Assembly (NCBI GenBank): GCA_001972305.1
Contig: BDDD01000911.1
Location: 319,441 to 383,440 of the forward strand
Origin: Cephalotus follicularis
Lineage: Eukaryota; Streptophyta; Magnoliopsida; Oxalidales; Cephalotaceae
Length of the DNA stretch: 64,000 bases
Direction of reading: 5' to 3'
Part shown: one piece after another, positions 37,150 to 48,121 of the stretch
Numbering within the stretch: the first letter of the stretch is position 1
How the letters are laid out: each line of letters begins with the position of its first letter
Program-made: the position numbers and the translations under genes
The notes under the pieces: model-generated
What the model was told of the DNA's origin: nothing
Databases searched by the model: none
The model's input: only the letters and a program-made list of their open reading frames with translations

Positions 37150-38689
37150 TGTATTTCTCTATGTCCCTCTTCTCTGTTGGGGACCTTAATGGCGCAGGCC
37201 ATTGGATGGGGACCTTATCCTTCTCCACAGCAAGTATTCTGGTGCATGTGTCCAAGAGGGGAGCGAAGTTGTTGCAGGATGGGATAGGTGCCCCTCCCCT
37301 GGTTGAGTCCTCTCTCCTGGAGAGTTTGTGCCTGAGGTATTCCTTGGACAGTTCTGACCTCTCATTCCTCTTCTCTTTCTTCCAGGGAGCATTTCGTGAA
37401 TGCTCCCCTTTCTCCTCCTGATGGCTTGACCAGGGTGTTTTTTGTTTCCTGGCTGCCCTCTCCTCCTTGGCATTAACATATTTTTCTGCTCTCTTCAATA
37501 GGTCTGCCATGTCCAATGCGGGTTTCTTCGAAACAAAGAAGGTGAAAGACGAGTTGTTCCTTAGCCCACTATTCAACGCAGCCATAGCGAAGGATGGCTC
37601 CAGGTCCTTCACTGTGAGAGACTCCCTGTTAAATCTGGTAAGGGAATCTCTTAGTGACTCATCTCTTGCCTGCACCACATTGATCAAATGGGTAGAGTTC
37701 CTCCTCTGCGTAGTGCTGTTGAGGAACTTGGTTACGAACAGTTCCGTAAACTGATCGAAATTCTCCATCGAACCCTTAGCTAGGGTGAAATACCACGACT
37801 GGGCTGCACCAGTCAATGTTGCCGGGAATCCTCGTCAAAGTGTGGCGTCTGAGGCTTGATCCACCAACATGGTTTGAATATAAGTGCGCACATGTTGGAT
37901 GGGATCCATGGACCCATCATATTTGTTGAGACTTGGAGGCCAGAATCCGCTGGGAATACGCTCTGCCATGATCTTGGATGTGAAGGGGTGGACGCTAATG
38001 TTGCGCACCTCGGATAGACGTCCCCTATGCTGTTCCGCTCTTCGGAACCTTCTCTCCATCTCAGCAAGCCTTCTATTCATTGCCCACTCCACATCCTCAA
38101 GCTTCCTAGCCCTGTTATAGACTCGTGACTCCCTGTCCAGTGTGGCCGCGCGGTCTACCCTGCTCCCCTGGACCGTTCCTGCTCTGTGTGGGCCATTGGA
38201 TCGAGCTCGTGCATCCTCTGCCCCCCTGGCTTCCCCTTGGGGATCCACCTCCATGGCCTGGTGCTCAAGATACACTCTTCTAGGATTGTTGGGCTGATCC
38301 CGGGCAGTTGAGGACTCTGCCCTCTGAGATGCATTGATCTCAGGTCTACTCCCCAGGGGAATATTGTCCCCTAACCACCTCGGGGGGAGTCTTTCTCCCC
38401 TCGATGGGTTTCGCCTCTCTCCTCTGGGGTGTCCAATCTCTACCACTGGCCTGTCAAGACCGCTTTGTCCTTGGCTGTTTGTTCGGGCAAGACCAGCCTG
38501 GCCCTGGTTGGCTAGATTGGTTGCCAATAAGTTTGTGAGGTGCTCTATTCCTTGGAGGAGCTGATTGAGTTGCTCCCCAGTGATGGGAGCCTACTCAGGA
38601 ACCGCCACCTGACCAGTCTCAGTGGGTGGGATCTCTTGTTGTCGGCTGCCAATAGGTTTGGAGTTGTTGATGTTCTTTCTTAGAGGCAT
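37150..38689 (-). pseudogene. gag: gag of element D, truncated by element C
   Basis: This gag starts at the ATG at 38689 on the minus strand (MPLRKNINNSKPIGSRQ). The long open part 38527-37835 contains MNRRLAEMERRFRR and NKYDGSMDPIQHVRTYIQ. A frameshift near 37820 moves the reading to 37816-37150 (LTGAAQSWYFTL, then RRNSTHLINVVQARDESL). It lacks the F2 insertion present in element A and so shows the uninterrupted gag sequence at that point. It is cut after PTEKRDIEKY, just before the zinc knuckle. It has few stops, mainly one near 38600, so it is better preserved than A. Confidence 0.9.
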
Positions 38690-38715
38690 GATTGTTGATG
38701 GCTTTTTGCTGCGTT

Positions 38716-38734
38716 TCCCACATACAACGCCAAC
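38716..38734 (-). other. Primer binding site of element D
   Basis: The minus strand reads GTTGGCGTTGTATGTGGG next to the LTR end. This is a variant of the TTGGCGCCGTCTGTGGG type seen in element A. Confidence 0.75.
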
Positions 38735-39567
38735 TGTTGATGCAGAAAACCTTCCTTCAACAGTACCCTACGTGAAGGGCTTTGATTTGTTAATAGAAAC
38801 GCTTAAATCTATGTCCGAGAAGATGATTGGTTGGTTAATAATCCCTGCACAAGGTAAGCAAACTCTTTGAAGGTCCAAGAGGTTGTACTCCCGGGGACAC
38901 TCCGACGCTCAAGTTAGGCAATGCACAAAGATTGTAAGGTTCTCTTGAGAGTAAAAATGGCTGACCTTTGTTTCGACTGTGAAACTGATATTTATAGTGT
39001 TGGTTTGTAACTGTCTGAGCGTGTAAATCGGAGGTGGTTGCTATGCCCCTAAGGAAATGCCGAGGAACTCGGGCATTTCCTTTGATCTCCGCCGGATTTG
39101 ATGGTACATTCCCTATAAGTCGTTTATCATATTTTATCTTTCCATGTTTGAAGAGGTGAATCCCAGGAATGTAGGCTGATTTTATGCCCTCATCCTGTGG
39201 AGGACGAGGAAGGAGAGGTCCTCTAGTCTCTTATCCGCTTCAAGGTCTTCAACGTCGAGAGCTTCTTCAAGGGCTGGCGCCTGAAGCATTAGGTCCTCTG
39301 CAATGCTGCCGAGGAAGAGGTCTTCTACGATGCAGTCGAGGAGGAGGTCCTCGACACTGGTACAGAGGAGGACGTCCTCTGCAATGCAACCAAAGAGGAG
39401 TTCCTCGGCACTGATGCCGAGGAGGATGTCTTCACCTGCTTCTCTTGCTGGAGTTAATAAGCTTCTTCTGGCCCATACACATGTAAGCTTTAATGCCCCT
39501 GGACACTTGGCTACGTCTGCGAAGGACACATGTCGTTTTGTGTACATATAGATTTTTCCCCACATCA
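38735..39567 (-). repeat. 5' LTR of element D
   Basis: On the minus strand it runs from TGATGTGGGGAAAA (39567) to TTTTCTGCATCAACA (38735), the same termini as the element A LTR. The extra length comes from a GAGGTCCTC-rich repeat array in the 39180-39440 part. The sequence right of 39567 belongs to element E. Confidence 0.88.
39180..39440 (-). repeat. About 30-bp degenerate repeats in LTR of element D
   Basis: Eight or so units of the form GAGGAGGTCCTC(T/G)GCAATGC. The strand is open in both directions because the repeat avoids stops. Element A's LTR lacks this array. Confidence 0.75.
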
Positions 39568-39793
39568 GCAGGAAAAGACCCTGAAGTGCTCCAAGGCCTA
39601 CAAGGAAGCCATTGATGAGCTGAACCATTTGAAGAAGAGGTCCGAGATCTTCCAGGTTTATGAGTTTTATAGGGAGATCATGCAGTTGAAAACCAAATTG
39701 AAGGAGCTCTTTCTCGAGGTAGACCACTAGGAATTTTTGAAAGAGTTTGATGAATGTTTTCAGGCTACGGTCCATGCTTTGGCTGAGAGATGC
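39568..39793 (+). pseudogene. Fragment of the antisense ORF of Tat element E
   Basis: The plus frame reads KTLKCSKAYKEAIDELNHLK, then EFYREIMQLKTKLKELFLEV up to a stop at 39728, and continues in the same style after it. The heptad-rich, lysine-rich character resembles the coiled-coil block of element A's antisense ORF. It is opposite in strand to E's integrase remnants at 58.5-62.1 kb, which is the arrangement seen in element A. It is cut on the left by element D and on the right by element B, whose target duplication GATGC (39789-39793) it supplies. Confidence 0.6.
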
Positions 39794-40468
39794 TGTAATA
39801 TCCCGTTTCCATGCTTACGTGTTTATCGTTATATGTTGTGTTTATGTCTTTTGTTATATGCCATGGTTTTCGGACCGTCTGATTTTATTTTGAAAAATTC
39901 ATTGTTATTGTTTTCTAGGCGCTAAGCGTCGACGCCTTCAATAGAAACGTAGATGGTTTGGCATTGTGGAACACGTCAATGCCCATAGTCTTGACATCGA
40001 CGCGTTTGACTTTTAAAGGTGTAAACATCGACGCTTTGACATTACCGTCGATGCTTAAGTCGGCTTTCCTTATCTTTTTGGATGGTGGCTTTGTATGGAA
40101 GAAGAGATTCTTGCCATTTTTATGTATCCGATTTTGCTTCTTTGATTGGACTTGTATCTGCATGAAAGGAAAGTCATTAGTCACATGATTTTGCTATTAA
40201 TTTTACATGTTTTCTTAGTTTTTAAAACTGATTGCTGCAATTATTTAAAACCATCTGCATTTTTATCAAAACCTGGGAAGCACTTTGTCAGCCTTGTTCT
40301 TCATCTTTTTGACGTCTTTTGAAGGTACTTCCTGAACGAAAGTTATAGTTTTTATTATCTAGTTTTGTTATCAATCATTAGTTTGTATTAAAAGCATGCT
40401 AGAATCATTTTGATCGTGATTTTAGAACCCTGTTGAGAGAGAATTTCTGCTGTTATTTTCTAAACTTC

Positions 40469-40508
<40 letters not shown>

Positions 40509-40682
40509 ATTTTATGCACCCAAAGTGTTATACTGCTATTTTGATGTAAGGAAAACATGTTTTAGAACTTATATACATCACTGTTTTAAGATTTATATGA
40601 AGAAAATGGGATTATAGTAATTGTTTCAGCTAATTTTCTACAACTGTTTTTCATGTTTTCGATCTAAAGCGTCGATGCCTAT
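39794..40682 (+). repeat. 5' LTR of element B, left part
   Basis: It matches 49487-50349 of the 3' LTR closely up to AAGCGTCGATGCCTA(T), where the Athila element begins at 40683. The rest of this LTR is not found on the far side of the Athila copy. It contains decayed GCGTCGACGC motifs near 39918-40060. Confidence 0.92.
40471..40509. repeat. (ATCT)n microsatellite in LTR of element B
   Basis: Nine to ten ATCT units. The 3' LTR has only a shorter ATCT/AT mixture at the same place (50155-50180), so it expanded in one copy. Confidence 0.93.
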
Positions 40683-42017
40683 TGTTTAGCATAAAAATGC
40701 ATTGCTTTTAATGATTTATTTATGATATTTTTATGCTTGGAACAAACTACTTTGGTTGTGTTATGTTGATTTTCAGGTATAAAAGCAAAAGGGCCAAAGT
40801 GCATGAATACTACTCGAAGTTGTGCAAATTGGAGCTTGAAAGATTAAAGATTGAAGAATTGAAAAATTATGCAGAAATAGAGTGAAACGCATTGATGTCT
40901 TTCATGAGGATCGATGTCTTTTCTGGGTTTTTAGTAAATGCATCTATGTCTTTCATGCGGATCGATGTCCTTTCTGGGATTCCAGCCTACCTTCAAATGC
41001 TATGAGAAAGACATCGATGTCTTTCATTACGCGCATCTCAGCAAAACGTGATTCTTTGCAAACGGGTCGACTTCCAACCAAAGGCGTCGACGTCTTCTTC
41101 TGCAGCAGAAATAGAGAGTTATATTTTTTGCCAGATTTTGTAACAAGGATTGATTTATTTCCGTTTTTGAACAGTTTTGTAGTATAATAACAATGCAAGG
41201 CCTACCAAATTCAGAGAGTAGAGGTTGGTAGAAACCCTATTTTCTTCTTTATCAATTTTATTTTACAATGTCTTGTAGCTAAACTCTTTAAGGTTTTAGG
41301 GAAGAACAAAAACTAGATTGTTATTGTTTCAATTCTATCAATAAAAATCCTTGAATATTTGATTTGTTCTTCAATTTTTCTGCCTTCACACACACTTTGT
41401 CTGTCTGATTAAAATCCACAAACATCCTGTCGGTGAAGTTGAAAGTGGGTAAATAAATGGTGCTTAATTCAATCAATGGAGTCTACTCATACGGTTTGTC
41501 ACAACGAACACACTTCGTATAGACCTATCATGTCTACTCATACGTCTTGCCGCCGTTGCCGTACTTCGTATAGACCTAACATGACTACTCATACGTCTTG
41601 TCATCACCGTCGCACTCCGAATAGACCTAGATTCCGCTGGTTATCAAGCTATGATCGTTCAATTAAATGGAATTGTTCAATACAATCTATGGTGAGTTTC
41701 TATACCCCAAAACCGCTTTTTAATTATATATTTTCTTCACTTTTAATCATTGTTTTGATTAGTTTTAAAATTGCATACTTTATTTCTTGGTGTTTTAAAT
41801 TCAGTGTCCTTGATCATCGACGCCTTCATTTCTTGATTTGATTATCTAATTTATTTTGCATGATTAGGATATTTTTCATAATTAACCCTTGAATTTGCGT
41901 ACTTCGCCTAGGTTGGATAAATTACAACTAGTTTAACGTTTCCCTGCGTTCGACCCGTTACTGCATGATCCGTGCACTTACGGCTATAACTTTTAAAACA
42001 TTCTTTTTACGTGAACA
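40683..42017 (+). repeat. 5' LTR of Athila-like element
   Basis: It runs from TGTTTAGCAT to ACGTGAACA, with termini inverted as TGTT/AACA. It holds GTCGAC-type motifs (41060-41095) and ATCGATGTCTTTC repeats (40890-41030). Confidence 0.85.
41473..41632 (+). repeat. Three tandem 53-bp repeats in Athila LTR
   Basis: Units contain CTACTCATACG and CTTCGTATAGACCTA, repeated three times with substitutions at about 53-base spacing. Confidence 0.85.
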
Positions 42018-42023
42018 AGTTTT

Positions 42024-42041
42024 TGGCGCCTTTGCCGGGGA
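42024..42041 (+). other. Primer binding site, tRNA-Asp type, of Athila-like element
   Basis: TGGCGCCTTTGCCGGGGA differs by one base from TGGCGCCGTTGCCGGGGA, the usual Athila primer site, complementary to the tRNA-Asp 3' end. Confidence 0.9.
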
Positions 42042-42404
42042 AACATTTTAAATTAGTTTAAATTTATTCAACTGATTCGTAGTATTTATTTGTGTTTCAT
42101 TTTTCTGTTTTTCTGTTTTTGTGTTTCTTGTTATTTTTTTAGCTTAGTTTAAATAGGGAGTTGCACAAGCTTTAACAACAAACTTTTATAATCTTTGCAT
42201 AATCTTTAAACAAACCCTAATTTTGTTAAGTTAATTTTCGGCATAAGCTTTAATAATTTAGTTTAATTTAAATCCTTGAAAAAAAAACACAAAACCTGCG
42301 TCTTCTGTTGTAGTTTAGGTTTGCGTTAAGTTAGTTTTTAGTTTATGACTGAGTGGGTGCGTGGCACAAATAACCGTCTTGAGTGAATTAATCAACCAAG
42401 ACCA
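42042..42404 (+). other. Leader of Athila-like element
   Basis: AT-rich and non-coding between primer site and gag. The gag start ATGGCGGACACATGCC at 42405 is the first ATG in the frame with similarity. Confidence 0.6.
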
Positions 42405-44981
42405 ATGGCGGACACATGCCCAATTCAAACTCTTCGCGATAGATTCTACTCCGCTAGGATAGCGCAACCATCCGGTATCCTGTTGCCTGCACCTAACGGG
42501 AACAATTTGGAGTTAAAATCACAGTTCATTAGCATGCTCCCACACTTTCATGGTGTACCCAATGAGGATGCATATCTTTTTCTTCATGAGTTCGAGGAGG
42601 TATGTGCCCTCATGAAACTTCAGCAACTATCTGACGATGATATCAAGTTGCGATTCATCAATTTTGCTCTTAAAGATGGAGATAAGAAGTGGCTCTACAG
42701 TCTCCCAACTAATTCCATCTCCACTCGGGATCAGTTCACTGTCTTGTTCCTTAAGAAATTCTATCCTCTTCATAAAACCAATAAGCTTAGGAATGACATT
42801 TTTCAGTTTCGCCAGAGACCCAATGAATCATTTTCTCGATGCATGGAACATTTCAAAGACCTTCTCTTAGAGTGTCCACATCACGGTTTGAACACGTGGC
42901 ATTTATGCCAAATCATCTATGAAGGGATCGACTACCCGACCAAACAATTGGTCAAATCAATGTGTCCCGATGGGTTCACCTCGTACACTTACAACCCGGG
43001 TTAGAGAAATCATCCAAACTGCTCATGGAGTCAAGGGCATAATCAAAGAGGACCACTAAATTTTCCTGGTCAACCTTCACATTTTTTGGGGCAACCTTCT
43101 AACTTTTTTGGACAGTTTGCACCACAGCATACATATCAAAGGTTTCCCCCGAATTCAAACAATGTCCAACAATCCTTCCCACCACATCGATTCCAAAATC
43201 AACAATCACCTGGATTGTTGAACCAAATGGAGGACACGTCTAGGATTTCATCGCTAGAAACGAGCGTGGAGCTCCTCATGAGCACTATGATGACTAGTCA
43301 GCATAACATGGAAAATCAAATTTCACAACTAGCATTCGCTTTACAAGAAAGAGAGAAAGGGAAGATGCCTTCCCAACTTGAACCATATCCTAGGACGAAT
43401 ATGATTCAGCCCGCTCGCATCCAACCAATATCTAATTCGAAATGCTCCTCTTATTCTGGACCATCCGATCAAGCATTTGCCCTACGGAGTGGAAGTAGGT
43501 ACCAACCAGTGGATCAAACAGAAAATTCGAGTGAGCAATTGGTTGAGTCCTCCATGCATGACAAATCAAAAGAACAGTTGGTTGACTCCTTTGTGCAACC
43601 AACAAATTCGAGTGCACAAGAAAAAGTTAAGGAAGAGAAAGAAGAAGAGAAAAAGGAACAACCACCAGAAGTACCCGAGCGTTCATATGATCCCCCAGTT
43701 CCTTTTCCAAAGAGATTAGAGAAAAATAAGAAAGCCCCTGCAATGGAAAAGATCATCGATACGTTTAAACAAGTCCAAGTAAACATTCCATTGCTGGATG
43801 CAATTACTCAAGTGCCCTCTTACGCAAAAATCCTCAAATATTTATGCACGAAAAAGAGGATCCTTCAAACTCCAAAAAAGGATTTCTTGACTGCGATTAT
43901 TTCACAACCAAATATTCCAAAATACAAAGATCCTGGCTACCCGACAATCTCTTGCATAATTGGCAACACCAAAATCGATCATGCCTTGCTCAATTTAGGA
44001 GCAAGTGTGAATTTGTTGCCTTCGTCAGTTTTTGAGCAACTAGGTTTAGGAGAGTTGCGTCCGACCAACACGACTTTGTAATTAGCTGATAGGTTGGTAA
44101 AAGTTACTAGAGGGAAAATTAAGGATGTGTTGATAAAGGTTAGCGAGTTTTTCTTTCCCGTCGATGTCGTTGTCTCGGACACCCCGCCCGTTGCAAATCT
44201 AAACGATCAAATTCCAGTTATCCTTGGTAGACCTTTCCTAGCGACTAGTGATGCTTTGATCAATTGCCGAAATGGTCTCATGAAGTTGAGTTTTGGAAAG
44301 TCGTCAATGGACTCTAACATCTTCCGTTTGGGAAAGCATCCAGTTGACTTCGATGAAGTCTATGTGATACGTTCGATTCCTAACACTTTTGATATGTATT
44401 TCGATCACGACCTCATTAAGTGTAGGAGAGAATTCAAGGTAGAGGAAGCTAACCAAAATGATAGATTGACGTGGCTAGAAAATGAGGAAGCGTTAATGTG
44501 GTTGGAAAATAAGCTCAATGAGCCAAATTCGAATAGTGAATGGGATCATCTATCCCATTACACTCACAAAATTTCCATGACTGACCAAACATACTTTGAT
44601 GAAGATTTTGATAACAACTTCATGGAATGCTTGAGAGAATTCGATGAATTAGAGGTTACGCAAAAGGAGATATTGAGTTGGTTGGACGATGGGATCATCG
44701 ATTTTTTTTGGATAGTCAATGGTTGGTTGGCCACGATTTTTATGATTCTCTTGATGGTTTTTACTGGTGGAGATCTTGTTGGGATTGTTCCTACATTGTG
44801 TGTTTTTGTATTGTTTAGTCACATTGTGCTTTTGAGAGTTGTAGGCCAGGTACTCATAATGTTCTTGATGGTTTTTATTGGTGGCAATCTCATTGGGATG
44901 ACGTTTATATTTTTCAAACTATGCATTCACGTGGTATTTTTGAGTTTGCTAAGACAGGTATTGGAGACGCATTCGAAGTGA
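42405..44981 (+). pseudogene. Athila gag-protease, with an unusual hydrophobic C-terminus
   Basis: A single frame of 859 codons is interrupted by only two stops (43002-43004 and 44079-44081). The gag core reads LKSQFISMLPHFHGVPNED, then FLHEFEEVCALMK, typical of Athila. The protease reads TKIDHALLNLGASVNLLPSS near 43970-44025, where the catalytic Asp of D-S/T-G is Asn, followed by IPVILGRPFLATSDA near 44215. The normal link to RT ends at SWLDDGI (near 44685), after which the frame continues into a strongly hydrophobic tail. That tail repeats MVFTGGDLVGI and MVFIGGNLIGM, about 113 bases apart. No RT follows. Confidence 0.85.
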
Positions 44982-45543
44982 AAAGGAAGCGAGCACTAAT
45001 ATTTTTGGATTTTTCAGCTGCACCGATGGAGGAGGCCATGGATTTACACGAGCCTCCTTGTTTTGAGCCTCCATGATCATATTCGGTAAACCCTACCCTT
45101 TTGTTCTTTATTTGATTGCATTGTTTCATATATTTGTAGAGCATTCATTTTTATATCTATAGTTGTTTTCATTGCATTGAGGACAATGCAAGATTTAAGT
45201 ATTAAGGGGGGGAGATGTGTTTTGATTCTAGAACTTGGAACGAGATAATAAAATTCAAGTATGGGGGTGTTCTATGAATTTTTTAGTATAGATACATTTT
45301 ACCTATTTTCAAAGTTTTGATGAACTGAATTTTGTGTGTTTATTCACTTGGAAAACACTCACAAGACAAAATGCGTCCACTAGGGCCACCTAGGGGTTTA
45401 ACGGCTTGTTACATGTGGTAAATGCAATCGTGATTCCTACGAAAGTGAGTTATGTTTTTATTTGTGTTTTAGTGTTTTAGTGTTTTTGCTGTTGTTGTCT
45501 TTGTTAAGCTTTCTATTTGGTTTGCTTGAGGATAAGCAAAGTT
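44982..45543. other. 3' untranslated region of Athila-like element
   Basis: Non-coding. It includes a TTAAGGGGGGGAGATG purine tract (about 45201) and an AAGTATGGGGGTGTT tract (about 45259). Such repeated purine tracts precede the 3' LTR in Athila elements. Confidence 0.65.
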
Positions 45544-45559
45544 TAAGTATGGGGGTATT
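45544..45559 (+). other. Polypurine tract of Athila-like element
   Basis: TAAGTATGGGGGTATT abuts the 3' LTR start TGTTTAGC at 45560. Confidence 0.8.
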
Positions 45560-45808
45560 TGTTTAGCATAAAAATGCGTTGTTTTTAATGATTTATTCGT
45601 GACATTTTTATGCTTGGAATAGACTACTTGGGTTGTGTTATGTTGATTTTCAAGTATAAAAGCAAAAGGGCCAAAGTGCATGAATACTACCCGAAGTTGT
45701 GCAAATTGGAGCTTGAAAGATTAAAGATTGAAGAATTGACAAATTCTGCAGAAATAGAGTGAAACACATTGATGTCTTTCATGAGGATCGATGTCTTTTC
45801 TGGGATTG
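45560..45808 (+). repeat. 3' LTR of Athila-like element, truncated
   Basis: It matches 40683-40930 closely, then ends abruptly after CTTTTCTGGGATT. The next bases belong to element B gag. Confidence 0.9.
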
Positions 45809-46003
45809 TGGGGGTAACCCCAATGTTCAGATTGCTCAGTGTGACACTTGTGGGAAGCGACATCCGGTTGGGATTTGTTACAAAGCGACTGTGGCCTGCT
45901 TTGTGTGTGGACAGCAGGGTCGCTTTATGGATTGTCTAGACCCTCGTGCGAAGGAGAGGAGAGGTAATGGCGAAAATGCGAGACAGTGCAATGTAGGTGG
46001 CTG
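45809..46003 (+). pseudogene. gag zinc knuckle fragment of element B
   Basis: The frame reads CDTCGKRHPVGICYKATVAC and then CFVCGQQGRFMDC, a chromovirus pre-knuckle and CCHC knuckle. The knuckle histidine is replaced and one residue is missing. Upstream gag is deleted at the Athila junction. The protease that follows is in another frame, so at least one indel separates them. Confidence 0.85.
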
Positions 46004-46019
46004 AGTCTTTGCAATGACG

Positions 46020-46505
46020 ACTCATCAGGCAGCGAATGCTCCAGGTACAGTTTTGGGTTATCTCTCTATTGGTAATCATATGGCTTTTGTATTATATGAT
46101 ACTGGATTGACTCACTCTGTGGTAGCGAGATCATTTGTTCGGCATCTTGGGTGACAACTCTATCTCTGGATCCAGTTCTGGTTCTTTCGACCCCTATGGG
46201 GACATCTGTTGTGATATCTGAGTACTTTAGTTGTTGCCCTGTTTCTTTTGATGATAAAGTTCGTGAGGCGGAGCTTTTCTTGATCGATATGCATGACTTC
46301 GACATGATTCTTGGCATGGATTGGATAGATCACCATCGTGCCACGATTGATTGTCACGCTCGGAGAATTTTGTTTGGGGATGTGGATGGACCTGATTTTG
46401 TTTATCAGGGTTCACAGCCGAATAAGGGTGTAAAGATTATTTTTGCTGTGAAGGCTCAAAAGTTAGTGGCTAAGGGCGCTGAGGGATTCTTAGCTGTTGT
46501 GAAAG
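46020..46505 (+). pseudogene. Aspartic protease of element B
   Basis: LYDTGLTHSVVARSFVRHLG (active-site D-T-G near 46098) ends in a frameshift/stop near 46152. The rest continues in the frame starting 46151, reading FLIDMHDFDMILGMDWIDHH near 46275-46330, the hallmark of chromovirus proteases. Confidence 0.9.
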
Positions 46506-47131
46506 ATGTCTCTAAGGATGAGCCTCGCTTTGAGGACTATCCTGTTGTTAGAGAGTTTTCTGATGTATTTTCGAAGGAGTTATCGGGATTGCCACCACAA
46601 CGGACAGTGGAGTTTACCATCGAACTCATTCTTGGAGCAGGACCTATATCCAAAGCACCGTATAGGATGGCACCGTTTGAATTACAGAAGTTAAAGGAGT
46701 AGTTGCAAGAATTGTTGGATCGGGGTTTCATCAGGCCGAGTGTTTCCCCGTGGGGTGCTCCTGTTCTGTTTCTTAGAAAAAAGGACGGTTCTATGAGGCT
46801 ATGCATAGACTACAGAGAGCTGAATCGGATTACTATCAGGAACAAATACCCTTTGCCTAGGATTGATGACATATTTGATAAACTCCAAGGTGCATGGTAT
46901 TTTTCTAAGATCGATTTGAGGTCTGGATATCATCAGCTACGGGTAAAAGATGAAGACGTACCCAAGACTACTTTTCGCACACGGTATGGACACTACGAGT
47001 TTTTGGTGATACCATTTGGACTTACCAATGCGTCAGTAGTTTTCATGGATTTGATGAATCGGGTGTTTCACGGATTTCTGGATAGATTTGTGCTTGTGTT
47101 TATTGATGTTATCTTGGTGTTTTCCAATTAA
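46506..47131 (+). pseudogene. Reverse transcriptase of element B
   Basis: This enzyme would copy element RNA. The frame reads DVFSKELSGLPPQRTVEFTI, then after a stop (46700-46702) [40 protein letters not shown] and [15 protein letters not shown]. The catalytic box near 47099-47126 reads FIDVILVFS where the family has F-I-D-D-I-L, so one metal-binding Asp is Val. A stop follows at 47129-47131. The frame is otherwise intact, suggesting moderately recent decay. Confidence 0.92.
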
Positions 47132-48121
47132 AGAGAAGAGCACGAGGAACAACTTTGTATAGTGCTAGGGATTTTGAGGAAGAATAAGCTATATGCGAAG
47201 TTTTTGAAGTGTGAGTTCTGGTTGGAGCATGTGGTATTTCTGGGCCACGTGGTTACAACAGAAGGTATTAGTATGGATCTTGCTAAGGTTGAGGCTATTA
47301 CCAAATGGCCGAGGCCTATTACAGTGACAGAGGTCAGGAGCTTTCTGGGTTTGGCTAGTTATTACAGGCGGTTTGTGGAAGGCTTTTCCTCGATAGCCTT
47401 ACCACTGACGCATCTCATGAGAAAAGGGGCCAAATTTGTGTGGAATGAAGAACGGGAGGCAAGCTTTGAGAAGCTGAAGAATGGTCTTGTGTCTGTGCCA
47501 ATTCTTCGTTTGCCATCTGGGTTAGGTGGATACCAGATATACAGAGATGCTTCCAAGAAGGGTTTGGGATGTGTATTGATGTGGCACGGTCATGTTATAG
47601 CTTATGCTTTCAGACAACTTAAGCCTTATGAGATGAATTACCCTACACATGGCCTAGAGTTAGCAGCAGTGGTTTTTGCTCTGAAGATCTGGAGGCACTA
47701 TTTGTACGGAGAAACTTGTGATATATTCACCGATCACAAGAGTCTCAACTACATCTTTACTCAGAAGGAGTTGAACGTGTGGCAGAGGCGGTGGTTAGAG
47801 CTTCTGAAGGATTATGATGTTAATATCCAGTACCACCCTGGTAAGGCTAATGTGGTAGCTGATGCTCTGGGTAGGAAGAGTTCATGGAGTGTGGCATCTT
47901 TGTACACACAACCTCAGTTGATTGCGAACATGGAGTGTTTGGACTTGAATTTGTTTGTTTGGGGTTCTAGAGGTTATATGGCTGGTATGAATGTAGAGCC
48001 CACTCTCATATCTCGGATTAAGGCGACTCAGAGTGATAATGGTAATTTATGGGCCTTAGTCCAGAATGTGGATGAAGGTAAGCAGTCGGAGTTTTGTGTG
48101 GGTGAGCATGGAGTTATCTAG
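47132..48121 (+). pseudogene. RT connection and RNase H of element B
   Basis: In the same frame as [41 protein letters not shown], then RNase H with [16 protein letters not shown] (first Asp region), [20 protein letters not shown] (Glu) and [11 protein letters not shown] (Asp), ending [17 protein letters not shown]. The RNase H catalytic residues appear present. A stop at 48119-48121 ends the frame before integrase. Confidence 0.92.

Larger units (their letters stand above)
37150..39567 (-). mobile_element. Element D: 5' part of a Tat-type element
   Basis: On the minus strand the order is LTR (39567-38735), primer site, then gag, which is cut at 37150 by the right end of element C. Protease, RT and integrase of D are absent from the other side of C, so they were lost with the left part of C. 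The gag is close in sequence to that of element A, while its LTR is longer (833 against about 550 bp). Confidence 0.88.
40683..45808 (+). mobile_element. Athila-like Ty3/gypsy element lacking pol, truncated 3' LTR
   Basis: The repeat starting TGTTTAGCATAAAAATGC occurs at 40683 and 45560. Between them are a tRNA-Asp type primer site, an Athila-type gag and protease in one frame, and a TAAGTATGGGGGTATT purine tract. No RT, RNase H or integrase is present, so the copy is non-autonomous. It is inserted in the 5' LTR of element B; the 3' LTR stops after 249 bp at 45808, where element B gag sequence begins. The right target duplication is therefore lost. Confidence 0.88.

Noticed and set aside
36855..37287. 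ORFs on both strands at the junction of elements C and D
   Set aside because: They span the LTR end of C and the antisense of D gag, and no product is plausible.
44690..44981. Envelope-like protein of Athila
   Set aside because: The hydrophobic stretch is fused to gag-protease, very short and based on a local duplication. It lacks the signal peptide and separate ORF expected of env-like genes.
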